The notes below the pieces were generated by a model. That model saw nothing but the letters and a program-made list of their open reading frames with translations, did no database searches and had not been told where the DNA came from. From assembly GCA_934047225.1 (NCBI GenBank), contig OW203988.1, positions 62,001 through 126,000 of the forward strand: DNA of 64,000 bases, in the 5' to 3' direction. A program made the translations under genes and the position numbers. Shown here one piece after another: positions 9,843-20,000 of the stretch. The number at the start of each line of letters is the position of its first letter. Positions within the stretch are counted from its first letter, which is position 1. Origin of the DNA: Ypsolopha sequella. Taxonomy: Eukaryota > Arthropoda > Insecta > Lepidoptera > Ypsolophidae.

Positions 9843-12800
9843 AACGATACCACCCCCACCTCTCCCCCCCCGAGTGCTTCCCATAGCAAACTGCTAGTAA
9901 TTCAGGCTAACCTGCAGCGCAACAAACTGGCGACGCAGGAGCTGATACAGGCAGCCAAGGGACGCGGGGTCTCTATTGCCCTGGTACAGGAACCCTATGT
10001 GGGACGTAGTGGCAATATGAGCACCTACCCCGGCGCACAAGTCATTCAGTGCACCCTTAATCGCACAAAACCAGTGAAAGCTGCTGTCATCATTTTCGGA
10101 GACCAACTGAGGGTAATTCACGACCCACAGTTGGTGACCGAGACTGAGGCAGCGGTGACCCTGGTGGCGGGCAGCCTCAAGCTAGCAGTGCTATCGGTGT
10201 ACTTCGAGGGGGATCAAGACATCAATGTGAACTTGCGGAGTGTTGAACAAAAATGCAAAAAGCTCAACACCAGCAACATTCTCATAGGCGGGGACGTAAA
10301 CGCGTGGAGCCTCTGGTGGGGTAGCAAGCACGACGACCCCAGGGGAATAGCCTACAGCGCCTTCCTCGACGAGATGGAGTTCCATGTTCTCAACAGGGGG
10401 GAAACCCCCACGTTTGAGACATACAGGGGAGGTAGACTATACAGCAGTATAGTGGATGTTACTGCGTGTAGTCAATCTCTGCTAGGCACGATTGAAAACT
10501 GGAGAGTGGACCGTGGTATGACAACGTCAGACCACAATGCCATTACCTTCGCCTTGCGACTGGACAGAGAGTTAGTGGCTCTAGAACCCACTACCACTCG
10601 CAGGTTTAACGTCAAGAAGGCAAACTGGCGAGAATTCCAACTCCACGTGAAGTCTGGCTTAGCCGAGAGTAACATCTCCCTGGACAACATCAACTCCATC
10701 TCGAGCGTCGAGGAACTGGATGAAATGCTTGTCGCATACACCAACGCCATTCAAAAGGCATGCGACAAAGCAATTCCCAAACTAGGCGCCTACAAAGGCA
10801 AGGTAGCACCCCCCTGGTGGTCCAAAGACCTCGCTGATCTGAAAAGAGAGGTTAATCGAAGGAGGCGAAGGATCCGTAATGCTGCACCCACTAGACGGGA
10901 ACACGTGGTTGGAGAGTACCTCACCGCCAAGCTGGACTACGAAAAAAAGGCTAGTGAAGCCCAAACCCAAAGCTGGAAAGAGTTCTGCTCGACGCAGGAA
11001 AAGGAGAGCATGTGGGATGGGATATACAGAGTAATAAGGCGAACAACTAAAAGGCGAGAAGACCCGCTTCTGAGGAACGAGAAGGGCGAGACACTCAGTC
11101 CCGAGGCATCGGCCGATCTCCTGGCCAGCACGTTCTACCCTGACGACTCTGCATTGACCGACCAACCCTTCCACAAACATCTCCGAGAGCTGACGGACTC
11201 CAACCCCAAGGATATCCAAGATCTGTCGGAAGACGACCCACCGTTCACGGAAGCCGAATTGGATTCAGTCCTCCACGACATTAATCCAAAAAAGGCACCG
11301 GGACCGGACGGGCTTACCGCGGACATATGCACGATGGCCATCGAAGCGGGGAGGGAGGTATTCATGGCTCTGGCTAACAAATGCCTAGGGCTTGCATATT
11401 TCCCTACTCAGTGGAAAATGGCGCACGTAATCATCCTCGGGAAACAGGGCAAAGATGACTACACACATCCCAAGTCATACAGACCCATTGGACTTCTGCC
11501 AGTAATCGGGAAAATCGTCGAGAAACTCTTGGTTAATAGGCTGCAATGGCACTTGCAGCCCACACTTAACCACAACCAGTATGGGTTTACGCCACAACGC
11601 GGGACCGAGGACGCCCTCTATGACCTTCTTAAGCACACAAGATCAGAACTTGAAAGTAAAAATATAGTTCTCATGATCTCGCTGGACATAGAGGGAGCCT
11701 TCGATAACGCATGGTGGCCGGCTTTGAAGCACCAACTAGCCACAAGGAAGTGTCCGCGAAACATATACGCGATGGTGTGCTCCTATCTACAAGACCGAAA
11801 AATAGTGGTCAACTATGCCAGAGCAACAAGCGAGAGGGATACTACAAAGGGTTGCGTCCAAGGATCCATCGGAGGACCAGCTTTTTGGAACATCATACTC
11901 GATCCGCTGTTGGCCAAGCTGGCACAGGAAGGAGTACATGCGCAGGCTTTCGCGGACGACGTAGTTCTAACATTCACCGGCCACTCGGTCGAAACCATGG
12001 AGCAACGAGTCAACTCAACACTGGAGACAATAGTGGAGTGGGGTACTCAGAACAAGCTCAACTTTGCCGCACATAAGACCAAGGCGATGTTGATGACTAA
12101 AAAACTGAAGTACGGGGAACCACACCTCTATATGTCAGGAAGTAGACTCGAACTCGTAGACGAGATAAAACTCCTTGGTCTCATCATCGACCGAAAACTC
12201 ACCTTCAAGGCGCACGTGACCGCAGTCTGTAAAAAGGCTGCGGACATATACAAGCACCTAGCGCGCGCAGCAAAGGTGACATGGGGCCTAAACGGTGAAA
12301 TTGTAAGAACGATATACGTAGCGGTTGTCGAGCCGATCGTACTGTACGCAGCAAGTGCATGGTACCAATCCACAGAACTCCAGATGATCAGAGATCGTCT
12401 GGACGCACTGCAAAGAGGATTTGGCCAAAAGATCTGCAAAGCGTACAGAACGGTCTCGCTCTCTTCGGCACTAATTCTATCGGGCCTACTACCCCTGGAC
12501 CTTAGAGTACAAGAAGCCGCAATTCTGTACATGGCCAAACGAGGCATCAGTACAGACTACATACCACCAGGAAGGAAAATGGAGCAAAGGATAAGCTACT
12601 TAGAGCAGCCACATCCTTCTCAACTCATAACAACAGAGTTCGAGCTCCTAGAAAACATGGATTCCGAAACTCTATCCACCCACGGAATTGCTGGGCCGCA
12701 AGTGTACACTGACGGCAGCAAAATTGAGGGCAAGGTTGGAGCAGCCCTCACATGGTGGGAGGACGGACAGGAAACCAGTTTTCACACCTTCAGCCTGGAT

Positions 12801-15800
12801 CCGGCGTGCACTGTCTTCCAATCAGAATTATACGCACTCCACAGGGCGATTGATTTGGCCAAGAACAGCACTAGTGATCAAATTAACATCTTGAGTGACT
12901 CAAGATCGTCACTAGAACTGCTGAGAAACCCCAAAACAACACATCCCCTTACCAGGAACATCAAAGAGTGCGTAGCGGAAATCAGAGCACAGGGTCGGCA
13001 GGTGCGGCTCTTCTGGCTCAGGGCGCATGTGGGCACAGCCGGAAACGAAAGAGCAGACGAACTGGCCAAACAAGCGGCTTTGCAGTCAAGTGATGCCCCA
13101 GACTACAGTGAAGTTCCCGTGTCACACGTCAAAAGAAAGGTCAGAGAGGAGACTGTACGCAGATGGCAAGACAGGTACAGCTCCTCCAGCACTGGTGCCG
13201 TCACGAAGGTATTCTTCCCGGACGTAAATGATGCATTCCGCATAGTCCGAGAAACCAAAATGACGCACCGTCAAGTGCAAGCCTTGACAGGACACGGGGG
13301 TATGGCGGAGTACTTGCATCGGTTCAAGCTGAAAAGCAGCCCCGGTTGTGAGTGCGACCCCGACACTAGTGAGTCAGTATGGCATCTTTTACTAGACTGC
13401 CCTCGTTTCGCGGTTGCCCGAATGGAGTTAGAGTACCGGCTAAACATGAAGCTGGAAAAAGCCGAACTGCGGAACATCCTCGCAGACAAAGACAACAGAA
13501 CGCTCTTCCTTGCATTCGTAGAATCCGTTATACGGACAGCGGCTAAGAGGAACTCGTCCACAGACATCACCGACATACCTCACCCACAAACAAACACCAG
13601 CACACCAACACCAACACCAACACCAACACAGACACAGCAACCGACAACAAGCTGCTCAATGCCAGCGGAGTATCAGCTTCTGAAGTTCAGTGAGGCAGGT
13701 ACTCCGGGCATAAGACTCAAAGGAGTAGCAACGTTCATGGATGACAGCACCGAGAGACTCGGTATCTGCTTTTGCAGAATAAGGGGAAATAAATTTGTCA
13801 CCATCTCACCTGGCCTTGCTCTCCTCCTAAAGGGGAGCAATTTCAAGGCAACCATGAGGCGGAAAGCATTCGAGGCGCTCGGGGACGCCACCGTGGCAGG
13901 TCATCGCTGCCGAATAGTGCGAACCAAGAATAAAATCATCGCGCTATTCGTGGCCGGCGACGACGTTTCAGAATTCGCCCAGGCGAGTTCGATGCTTTCC
14001 AGCCTAGCAGCTATTGACGGACCTGCTAAGAAAATCAGCGTGGATGCTATGGTAGTGGCCTACTTAAAAGCCGAAGTGGAAGATTACTCGGGGATCCTCA
14101 GAGCCTCGAGTAAACACGAGATGGTGGTTTACGAGGACAGAGGCCAAAACCTCAGTTATCTAAGACCGTACCGTCTCGATGAATCTTCCACCCCCACCGA
14201 CAGCTGGGGCTACCCAATAGCAAGTCCAGAACTTAGCGGTTCAGAAAGGCTGCAAGAAAAAATCGCAGGTGAGAGACAGCCGCCCCCTCGCCAAAAGGAG
14301 TCGGAAGGAGTGTTGTCAACCATGACCAGAGCAGCAGTCGGTTGCTTCACGAACATTGCATCACGAATAAAGAAACACTCGGACACACTCACACCCCCCA
14401 GACCCACAACCTCATCAGGGACAGTCTCAGGAATAACCCGAACAAACCCATCAAAATCCTACAGGGGCCTGGTTGCCCGACCGGAACTCGTTACACCCAC
14501 CACTCCATCGGACCACTTGTCCAATGCACTCCTGGAGTACGTAGCGATGCTCAAAGGCACAGTTGTTTCTAAACAAGAAACATGCCGAACCATCCTCCGA
14601 GCCTATCGTCGGGGGAACGAGCAATTGTTACATTCCAAACTCGAGGAGTGCGACGCGGCGGTGTACAACAACGCTACCTTCCAAGTATTGGGGGGAACAA
14701 TGGCGGGGGAGTACATGGCCGCGTTCAATGGCACCAGTGGTTTTGTGGAACTGGATGAAAATGAGTCAAACCGGATGGGGAAACCAGTTTTCACCACCCC
14801 AGTGGATGACCCCATTGTGGTTGTCGCCAAGTGTACACGGATAATGCTGGAGGACAGAATCTTAACAACAGCAAACAAACTGCTAGGGGATTCTGAACCC
14901 ACCGAAGCCGCTGTACAAATGCTGACACCAGAAATGGAATGGGTAAACGGGGTCCCAGGTAGTGGAAAAACAACCTGGGTAGTCAACAACTTTGACAATG
15001 AAACGGACCTGGTAACAACGTCCACCCTAGAAGGAGCGAGAGACCTCCGTCAAAAGCTGGAGGACAAGCTTGGCAGAACTGCAAAATTCAGGGTGCGCAC
15101 GATGGCCTCATTGCTAGTAAAAGGCATTCGCGAGGGCGAGAGCTTCCGTCGGCTTATAGTCGATGAGGCTCTCATGAGCCATTTTGGAGCCATCGTGTTA
15201 GCAACCAGGATAGTCGGCGCCAGCAAAATCTTGCTCCTGGGTGACCAAAACCAGGTCCCTTTCATTGACAGAGAAAACCTCTTCCCGATGAGGTACCTTA
15301 GTCCCAGTATTTTTGGTAGCATAACAAAACAACTGCTGTGCACACACCGAAACCCCATGGACGTAGCATATGCCCTAAGGGAGATCTACAGTGGCATATA
15401 CTCGTCCAAGGCTCAAACACGGTCCTTGACTCTGGAATCCTACGAAGAGACGCGACCTCCAAGAAACGAGCATAACACGCTCTACCTTGTACACACCCAG
15501 GCCGAAAAAGCCTTCCTAGAAGGTCTGGGTTATGGTAAGCAACAAGGGTCGCGTATCCACACAATCCACGAGGCTCAAGGACTTACGTGGGAGAGAGTGG
15601 TGATCATAAGAACTGCGAAAGTCACCCAGCAGTTGCACAGCAGCATCCATCACGCGGTCGTGGCGGTGTCAAGGCATACCGGCAGCTGTGTGTATTACAC
15701 GGCTCGCCGAAAGAACGATGCCATAGTTCGGCTAATAATGAACGCCCTGGCAGCTGAGACCGGCACGATCAAAGAGTATAATTTAAAAATGGCCTGGAGG

Positions 15801-15866
15801 AACCGAGACACGTCAGTGGCTGACGCCATGCTGAGTGGCGGCACGGGCGGCACCCCAGTCGTCTGA
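9837..15866 (+). CDS. ORF2 of element B: endonuclease-RT-RNase H-helicase polyprotein
   Basis: Read from the ORF1 stop in the +1 frame this gives about 2,009 residues. I chose this start because the endonuclease N-terminal motifs QANLQR and QEPY are encoded at about 9,903-9,990, upstream of the first in-frame ATG (9,999). Domains: APE endonuclease (D153 of GGDVNAW, then SDHN near 232); RT with FADD, aspartates 707-708; RNase H with D959; CX1CX9HX4C near 1171-1188; a Thr-Pro repeat linker (about 1240-1265); an unassigned region; helicase with Walker A GVPGSGKT (K1711), DE at 1776-1777, GD near 1803, HEAQG near 1911 and SRH near 1945. The lysine, acidic pair and SRH arginine needed for SF1 ATP hydrolysis are all present. 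The protein is intact and probably functional. Confidence 0.93.
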   Translation, partial: KGNDTTPTSPPPSASHSKLLVIQANLQRNKLATQELIQAAKGRGVSIALVQEPYVGRSGNMSTYPGAQVIQCTLNRTKPVKAAVIIFGDQLRVIHDPQLVTETEAAVTLVAGSLKLAVLSVYFEGDQDINVNLRSVEQKCKKLNTSNILIGGDVNAWSLWWGSKHDDPRGIAYSAFLDEMEFHVLNRGETPTFETYRGGRLYSSIVDVTACSQSLLGTIENWRVDRGMTTSDHNAITFALRLDRELVALEPTTTRRFNVKKANWREFQLHVKSGLAESNISLDNINSISSVEELDEMLVAYTNAIQKACDKAIPKLGAYKGKVAPPWWSKDLADLKREVNRRRRRIRNAAPTRREHVVGEYLTAKLDYEKKASEAQTQSWKEFCSTQEKESMWDGIYRVIRRTTKRREDPLLRNEKGETLSPEASADLLASTFYPDDSALTDQPFHKHLRELTDSNPKDIQDLSEDDPPFTEAELDSVLHDINPKKAPGPDGLTADICTMAIEAGREVFMALANKCLGLAYFPTQWKMAHVIILGKQGKDDYTHPKSYRPIGLLPVIGKIVEKLLVNRLQWHLQPTLNHNQYGFTPQRGTEDALYDLLKHTRSELESKNIVLMISLDIEGAFDNAWWPALKHQLATRKCPRNIYAMVCSYLQDRKIVVNYARATSERDTTKGCVQGSIGGPAFWNIILDPLLAKLAQEGVHAQAFADDVVLTFTGHSVETMEQRVNSTLETIVEWGTQNKLNFAAHKTKAMLMTKKLKYGEPHLYMSGSRLELVDEIKLLGLIIDRKLTFKAHVTAVCKKAADIYKHLARAAKVTWGLNGEIVRTIYVAVVEPIVLYAASAWYQSTELQMIRDRLDALQRGFGQKICKAYRTVSLSSALILSGLLPLDLRVQEAAILYMAKRGISTDYIPPGRKMEQRISYLEQPHPSQLITTEFELLENMDSETLSTHGIAGPQVYTDGSKIEGKVGAALTWWEDGQETSFHTFSLDPACTVFQSELYALHRAIDLAKNSTSDQINILSDSRSSLELLRNPKTTHPLTRNIKECVAEIRAQGRQVRLFWLRAHVGTAGNERADELAKQAALQSSDAPDYSEVPVSHVKRKVREETVRRWQDRYSSSSTGAVTKVFFPDVNDAFRIVRETKMTHRQVQALTGHGGMAEYLHRFKLKSSPGCECDPDTSESVWHLLLDCPRFAVARMELEYRLNMKLEKAELRNILADKDNRTLFLAFVESVIRTAAKRNSSTDITDIPHPQTNTSTPTPTPTPTQTQQPTTSCSMPAEYQLLKFSEAGTPGIRLKGVATFMDDSTERLGICFCRIRGNKFVTISPGLALLLKGSNFKATMRRKAFEALGDATVAGHRCRIVRTKNKIIALFVAGDDVSEFAQASSMLSSLAAIDGPAKKISVDAMVVAYLKAEVEDYSGILRASSKHEMVVYEDRGQNLSYLRPYRLDESSTPTDSWGYPIASPELSGSERLQEKIAGERQPPPRQKESEGVLSTMTRAAVGCFTNIASRIKKHSDTLTPPRPTTSSGTVSGITRTNPSKSYRGLVARPELVTPTTPSDHLSNALLEYVAMLKGTVVSKQETCRTILRAYRRGNEQLLHSKLEECDAAVYNNATFQVLGGTMAGEYMAAFNGTSGFVELDENESNRMGKPVFTTPVDDPIVVVAKCTRIMLEDRILTTANKLLGDSEPTEAAVQMLTPEMEWVNGVPGSGKTTWVVNNFDNETDLVTTSTLEGARDLRQKLEDKLGRTAKFRVRTMASLLVKGIREGESFRRLIVDEALMSHFGAIVLATRIVGASKILLLGDQNQVPFIDRENLFPMRYLSPSIFGSITKQLLCTHRNPMDVAYALREIYSGIYSSKAQTRSLTLESYEETRPPRNEHNTLYLVHTQAEKAFLEGLGYGKQQGSRIHTIHEAQGLTWERVVIIRTAKVTQQLHSSIHHAVVAVSRHTGSCVYYTARRKNDAIVRLIMNALAAETGTIKEYNLKMAWRNRDTSVADAMLSGGTGGTPVV

Positions 15867-16043
15867 GCCGGGTAAAGTTGTGCGTCCCACCTCCTCACAA
15901 TAAAGGTGTTTGTTTGTAGTATTTGTAATTTCATAATTGTAAAATTTTCATATCCATATTAATTAAAATTTTGTATAATTGTAGTAACAACTTATTGTAA
16001 AAATAAAATATGTATCGTGTAGTAGTATAATATTTAATATTCA

Positions 16044-16078
<35 letters not shown>

Positions 16079-16432
16079 TACTAAAAAAAAAAAAAAAAAA
16101 AAAATAAAAATAGTCATCATAATAATAATAATGACATTAACAACTAAAAAAAAAAAAAAAAAAATAAAAAAAAAAAAAAAAATAAAAAAGAATATCATAG
16201 ATTTATTTATATTTGTAAATAGTTATAAGTAAGGGTCAATTTAATCTCAATTGTAACAACTTAATTCACAAAAAATTTTATATCACCTAAAAAGTAATAT
16301 ATTTTATGTAAGGAGCGAAAAGGAGAAGTAAAGAACAAAACAAAACAAATTAAACATGACTAAAAAAGGTATGGCGATCAATGTCCATAGCACTTGCGTT
16401 TTATTAAAATAAAAAAAAAAAATAAAAAAAAA
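15867..16432 (+). other. 3' UTR of element B with terminal hairpin box
   Basis: Noncoding, AT-rich. An AATAAAG lies shortly after the stop. The middle (16,044-16,195) is a string of A runs broken by TA dinucleotides and an ATAATAATA run. This part differs in length from copy I, so it is unstable. Toward the end TATGG (16,370-16,374) pairs with CCATA (16,385-16,389), matching the hairpin of A. The A-rich tail ends at the telomere repeat. Confidence 0.8.
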
Positions 16433-16584
16433 CCTAACCTAACCTAACCTAACCTAACCTAACCTAACCTAACCTAACCTAACCTAACCTAACCTAACCT
16501 AACCTAACCTAACCTAACCTAACCTAACCTAACCTAACCTAACCTAACCTAACCTAACCTAACCTAACCTAACCTAACCTAACC
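16433..16584. repeat. Telomeric (CCTAA)n, about 30 units, between tail-to-tail elements
   Basis: The longest telomere-repeat block in the window, about 152 bases of uninterrupted CCTAA. The poly(A) of plus-strand element B abuts its left end and the poly(T) of minus-strand element F abuts its right end, so two opposite-orientation families meet tail to tail here. Confidence 0.98.
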
Positions 16585-16609
16585 TTTTTTTTTTTTTTTT
16601 TTTTTTTTT

Positions 16610-17011
16610 ACGTGGGGAAACCCTCATGGGTACACCACCACCCGGGGGGGATGGTGGTGTTATGTCGGACTCTTACCGACTAAAACCCCACGGTGGTCAC
16701 CGTTGGCGCATATATTGGAGGGGTCCCGGGAACCGCCGAGTGGCATACTTCCGGTACCCTCCGCGCCCGCCACCGCCGAAGCAGTGGCCCCCCCTTGGGG
16801 GAGGTAGAAACTTCCCCCCGCACCACCCTGGTGCTGCGGCGGCACGCACCACAAACGTGTCGCCGCCTCTCCCGGAGTCGCGAGGTGGTGCGCTAAGGGC
16901 CCCCCGCCCCGCGCACCTGCGACCCCGATACCCCTTTAAGCGGGCTCTTACCGCAGGCAGGGGGTACCGTAGCCCTATTCTACTGCCCGGAACTACAGGG
17001 CATCGAGGTGA
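16610..17011 (-). other. 3' UTR of element F
   Basis: About 400 GC-rich bases between the ORF2 stop and poly(A). It is rich in short complementary runs (for example CCCGGG and GGTGG/CCACC near 16,630-16,660), so strong RNA folding is likely. SART1 is known to need its 3' UTR for retrotransposition; whether this one is equivalent is inferred. Open frames on the opposite strand here are by-products of high GC. Confidence 0.7.
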
Positions 17012-20000
17012 CTACGGCCTGTCACCTCGACGTCGGCGGCCCCGTCTCGCACGGCGAGTTGGGTCCACCCTCTCACGTTCGCGCTCTGCGGCCTCCTTCT
17101 GCGAAATTACCATCTCGCAGAAGGTGGCAAAAGCGTGCCAGGCCGATCTGTCGGCAAGTACCACCCCCACAATTGCAGGCAGTGATAAATCCTGCCCGAC
17201 AATCGCACGAAGAGCGCTGCGCTCCTCCACCCAGGCTGGGCAATCCACCAAGGTGTGATCTGCGGAGTCCACCACAGCGGCACAGTGATGACACGCCTCA
17301 GATGTTTCCCTTCCGATCCGGCACAGGTACTTCCCGAAGCAACCGTGTCCGGAAAGCACCTGCGTCAGACGGAAGGTAGGCGCGCCATGCTCTCGGCTTA
17401 GCCACTGCGGCAGTACGGGCTGGATGGCATCAATAGCACGCCGGCCATATGTGGACTCAGCGAGCCTCATCGCCCAGTCCTCTACAGCCTCGCCACGAAT
17501 CCGCTCTCGCTCCGCCTCTATCTCCCTCGGAGCCCAACGCAAACCTTGTTGACGCGCCTCCTCTCGCCAGTAATACACGGACGAGAGGGCACTCGCGTCT
17601 AGGTCCCATGGGAGGGATCCCGCAATAACGCAGGCAGCTTCTGCGGAAATGGTGCAGTATGCCCGAATCACCCGAGAGGCCATCACTCTTTGCGATCTTC
17701 GCAAGAGGGTGATGTTCGACCTCGTCAGGGTGTCGGCCCACACAGGGGCACCGTACATGGCCATGGACCGCACGATGCCCATGTAAAGCCGCCTGCAGGA
17801 TGTTTTTGGCCCTCCGAGGTTAGGCAGGAGCCTACTCAGCGCCGCACTCGTGGTGGTGAGCTTTGGCACCAACCGCTCAAAATGGGCAGCGAAGTTCCAC
17901 CGGCTGTCGAGGACGAGGCCCAGGTACTTCATCGTCGACCCGACAGCAATGCGTACCCCCCCGACCATTATCCCCGCATCAGCAGGTGGAGAATTTCGGG
18001 GTCCATGAAAGCAAAGGGCCTCCGATTTGTGGAGGGCCACCTCCAGTCCCAGCGACCTAATACGCCGCACAACGTGGGCCACGCCGGCCGTGGCGAGGAT
18101 GGCAGCGTCCCTGAAGGTGAACCCTCGAGCAGTGACCAGGGTATCGTCCGCATAACACGTAGCCTCAACTCCCCTGAGGTTCGCGCCACGCAACACCAAG
18201 TCGTAACCGATATTCCACAGGAGCGGCCCGAGAACTGACCCCTGCGGAACACCGCACGACATTGCCCTTTGGCCCCATGCCTCTCGTCCTGGGTACCTAA
18301 TGTACCTCTCAGAGAGGTAGGAATCCACTATTTTCAGCAGATATTCAGGCACCTTGTGGTACCTGAGGGCTTCCTTGATGCAGGACCAGGGCAAGGTGTT
18401 AAAAGCGTTGGTGATGTCTAGAGACACCGCCAGCACCACCTCACCCTGAGTCACTGCTTGGTCTGCCAAGGCTTTCACCCGCAAAATGGCGTGGATAGTG
18501 GACCTACCTCTCCGAAAACCGAATTGGTTGTCCGATAGATCTGGTCCTGCTGACTCGAGGTGGTCAATAATTCGGCCGGCAATTATACGCTCAAAGAGCT
18601 TGCCAACCTCGTCCAGCAGGACAATCGGACGGTACGCCGATGGCGATTCGGCAGGGCGCCCCTCCTTACGAAGCAGCACCAGTTTGCCGGTCCGCCATTG
18701 TAGCGGAAAATGCCCCTGCTCCAGGCATACCGAGAGGAAGCGGCGAAATCTCGGCCCGAAGTGCTCTTTAAGAGCCAGGCCCAGAACGCGGCCAGGGATG
18801 CCGTCCAGCCCGGGGGCGACTTTTCGAGCTCGGAGTTTTACCAGAGCTCCTCGAAACTCTTCCTCTGAGACTGGTGGAGCTGAGTCTTCTCGCGGGTAAC
18901 TTGCGATGTCTGCTGCCATCTGCGGGGGCACATGGTGGGCTCTAGATGGAAAGAGGGCTGACGTCACCTCATCCACCAGCTGCGGCCGAAGACTCTGCGT
19001 TAGCGGAGGGGCCCAGGGGCGGAGCTTCTTCCTGGCAGCCCTGTACGGCCGTCCCCAGGGGTCGTAGTCCAGGGTCCTTAACAATTCCTGTCGGGCAGCC
19101 TCCTTTGCCTGGCTTATCGCGACACGCAGTGCCTTCTTGGCCACTTTGTATGCGGCCAAGAGAGCCTCCTCCTCGGTATCTGGAAGGTCATTATTTCTTT
19201 CCCTCCTTCGTCTCCGGTGCCGAGTGTATTGGCGCCTTGCCTGCACGCAAACGCAACGTAGGTCTGCGATTTCGGCGGACCACCAATACACTTGCCTCTT
19301 GGGAGGAATCGGCCTGGCTCGGGGCATAGCCGCGTCGCATATTTGCGTCATGGCATCCCGAAACCAATTCGCCTCATCCTCTACCTGTACGAGGCTATCC
19401 GGACACGACGCCCAGGCTTGGACGATCGTCGCCTCCTCCAGTGCCTCCCTGTCCAGGCGGTGCAGAACCCAGCGAGGTCCAGCGTCACAAATGTTGGTCC
19501 AGCGTGTGGCATCCAGAGAAGCGGAGACATCGAACCTAATGTAGCGATGGTCCGACATCGACTCCACGTCCTCTATAACACCCCAACGCTGGACGCGGGA
19601 CGCCAACGTGGGGCTCGCGAACGTTACGTCCACGATTGAGGCCCCGTTGTGACGCACGCAGGTCCAAGCCGACCCCTGGTTCAACACGTTCAGGCCCATC
19701 TGCCCCAGCCAATCCTCCAGTGGCTCAGCACGTTCGTTGCGCACCGGAGAACCCCAAGCCTCGGATTTGGCGTTTAGGTCTCCGGCAATCAGCACTGGGT
19801 GCGGTTGACTCCGGAGCACCAGTGACCCCAGCTCCGCAAGGAAATGTTCAAACTCTGAAACACTCCGGCTGGGTGAGAAGTAGACCCCAATGATCACCAA
19901 CTCACCCAGCTGCGCCGCCACGCATCCCCTACCCTTTGCCACATTTTCAAAGGGAGGGGAGCCAACGGCCCCTCGCGAAACAAGTGCCACCGTGCCGGTC

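Larger units (their letters stand above)
6268..16432 (+). mobile_element. Element B: full-length telomeric R1-group LINE with helicase
   Basis: A complete 10.2-kb copy bounded on both sides by CCTAA repeats. It starts at CAGTACTG, has a 1.54-kb 5' UTR, ORF1, ORF2 in the +1 frame, and a 3' UTR ending in poly(A). Both reading frames are intact. It is the reference copy of this family in the window: I is a nearly identical 5'-truncated copy and A a somewhat more distant one. The 5' junction (CC then element) and 3' junction (poly(A) then CCTAA) fit insertion between C and T of the C-rich strand, as reported for TRAS1 of silkworm. Confidence 0.95.

Noticed and set aside
16626..17379. Plus-strand open frames over the 3' end of F (and the same in G)
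   Set aside because: Antisense shadows of ORF2 and the GC-rich 3' UTR; no motifs, and identical in both copies simply because the copies are identical.
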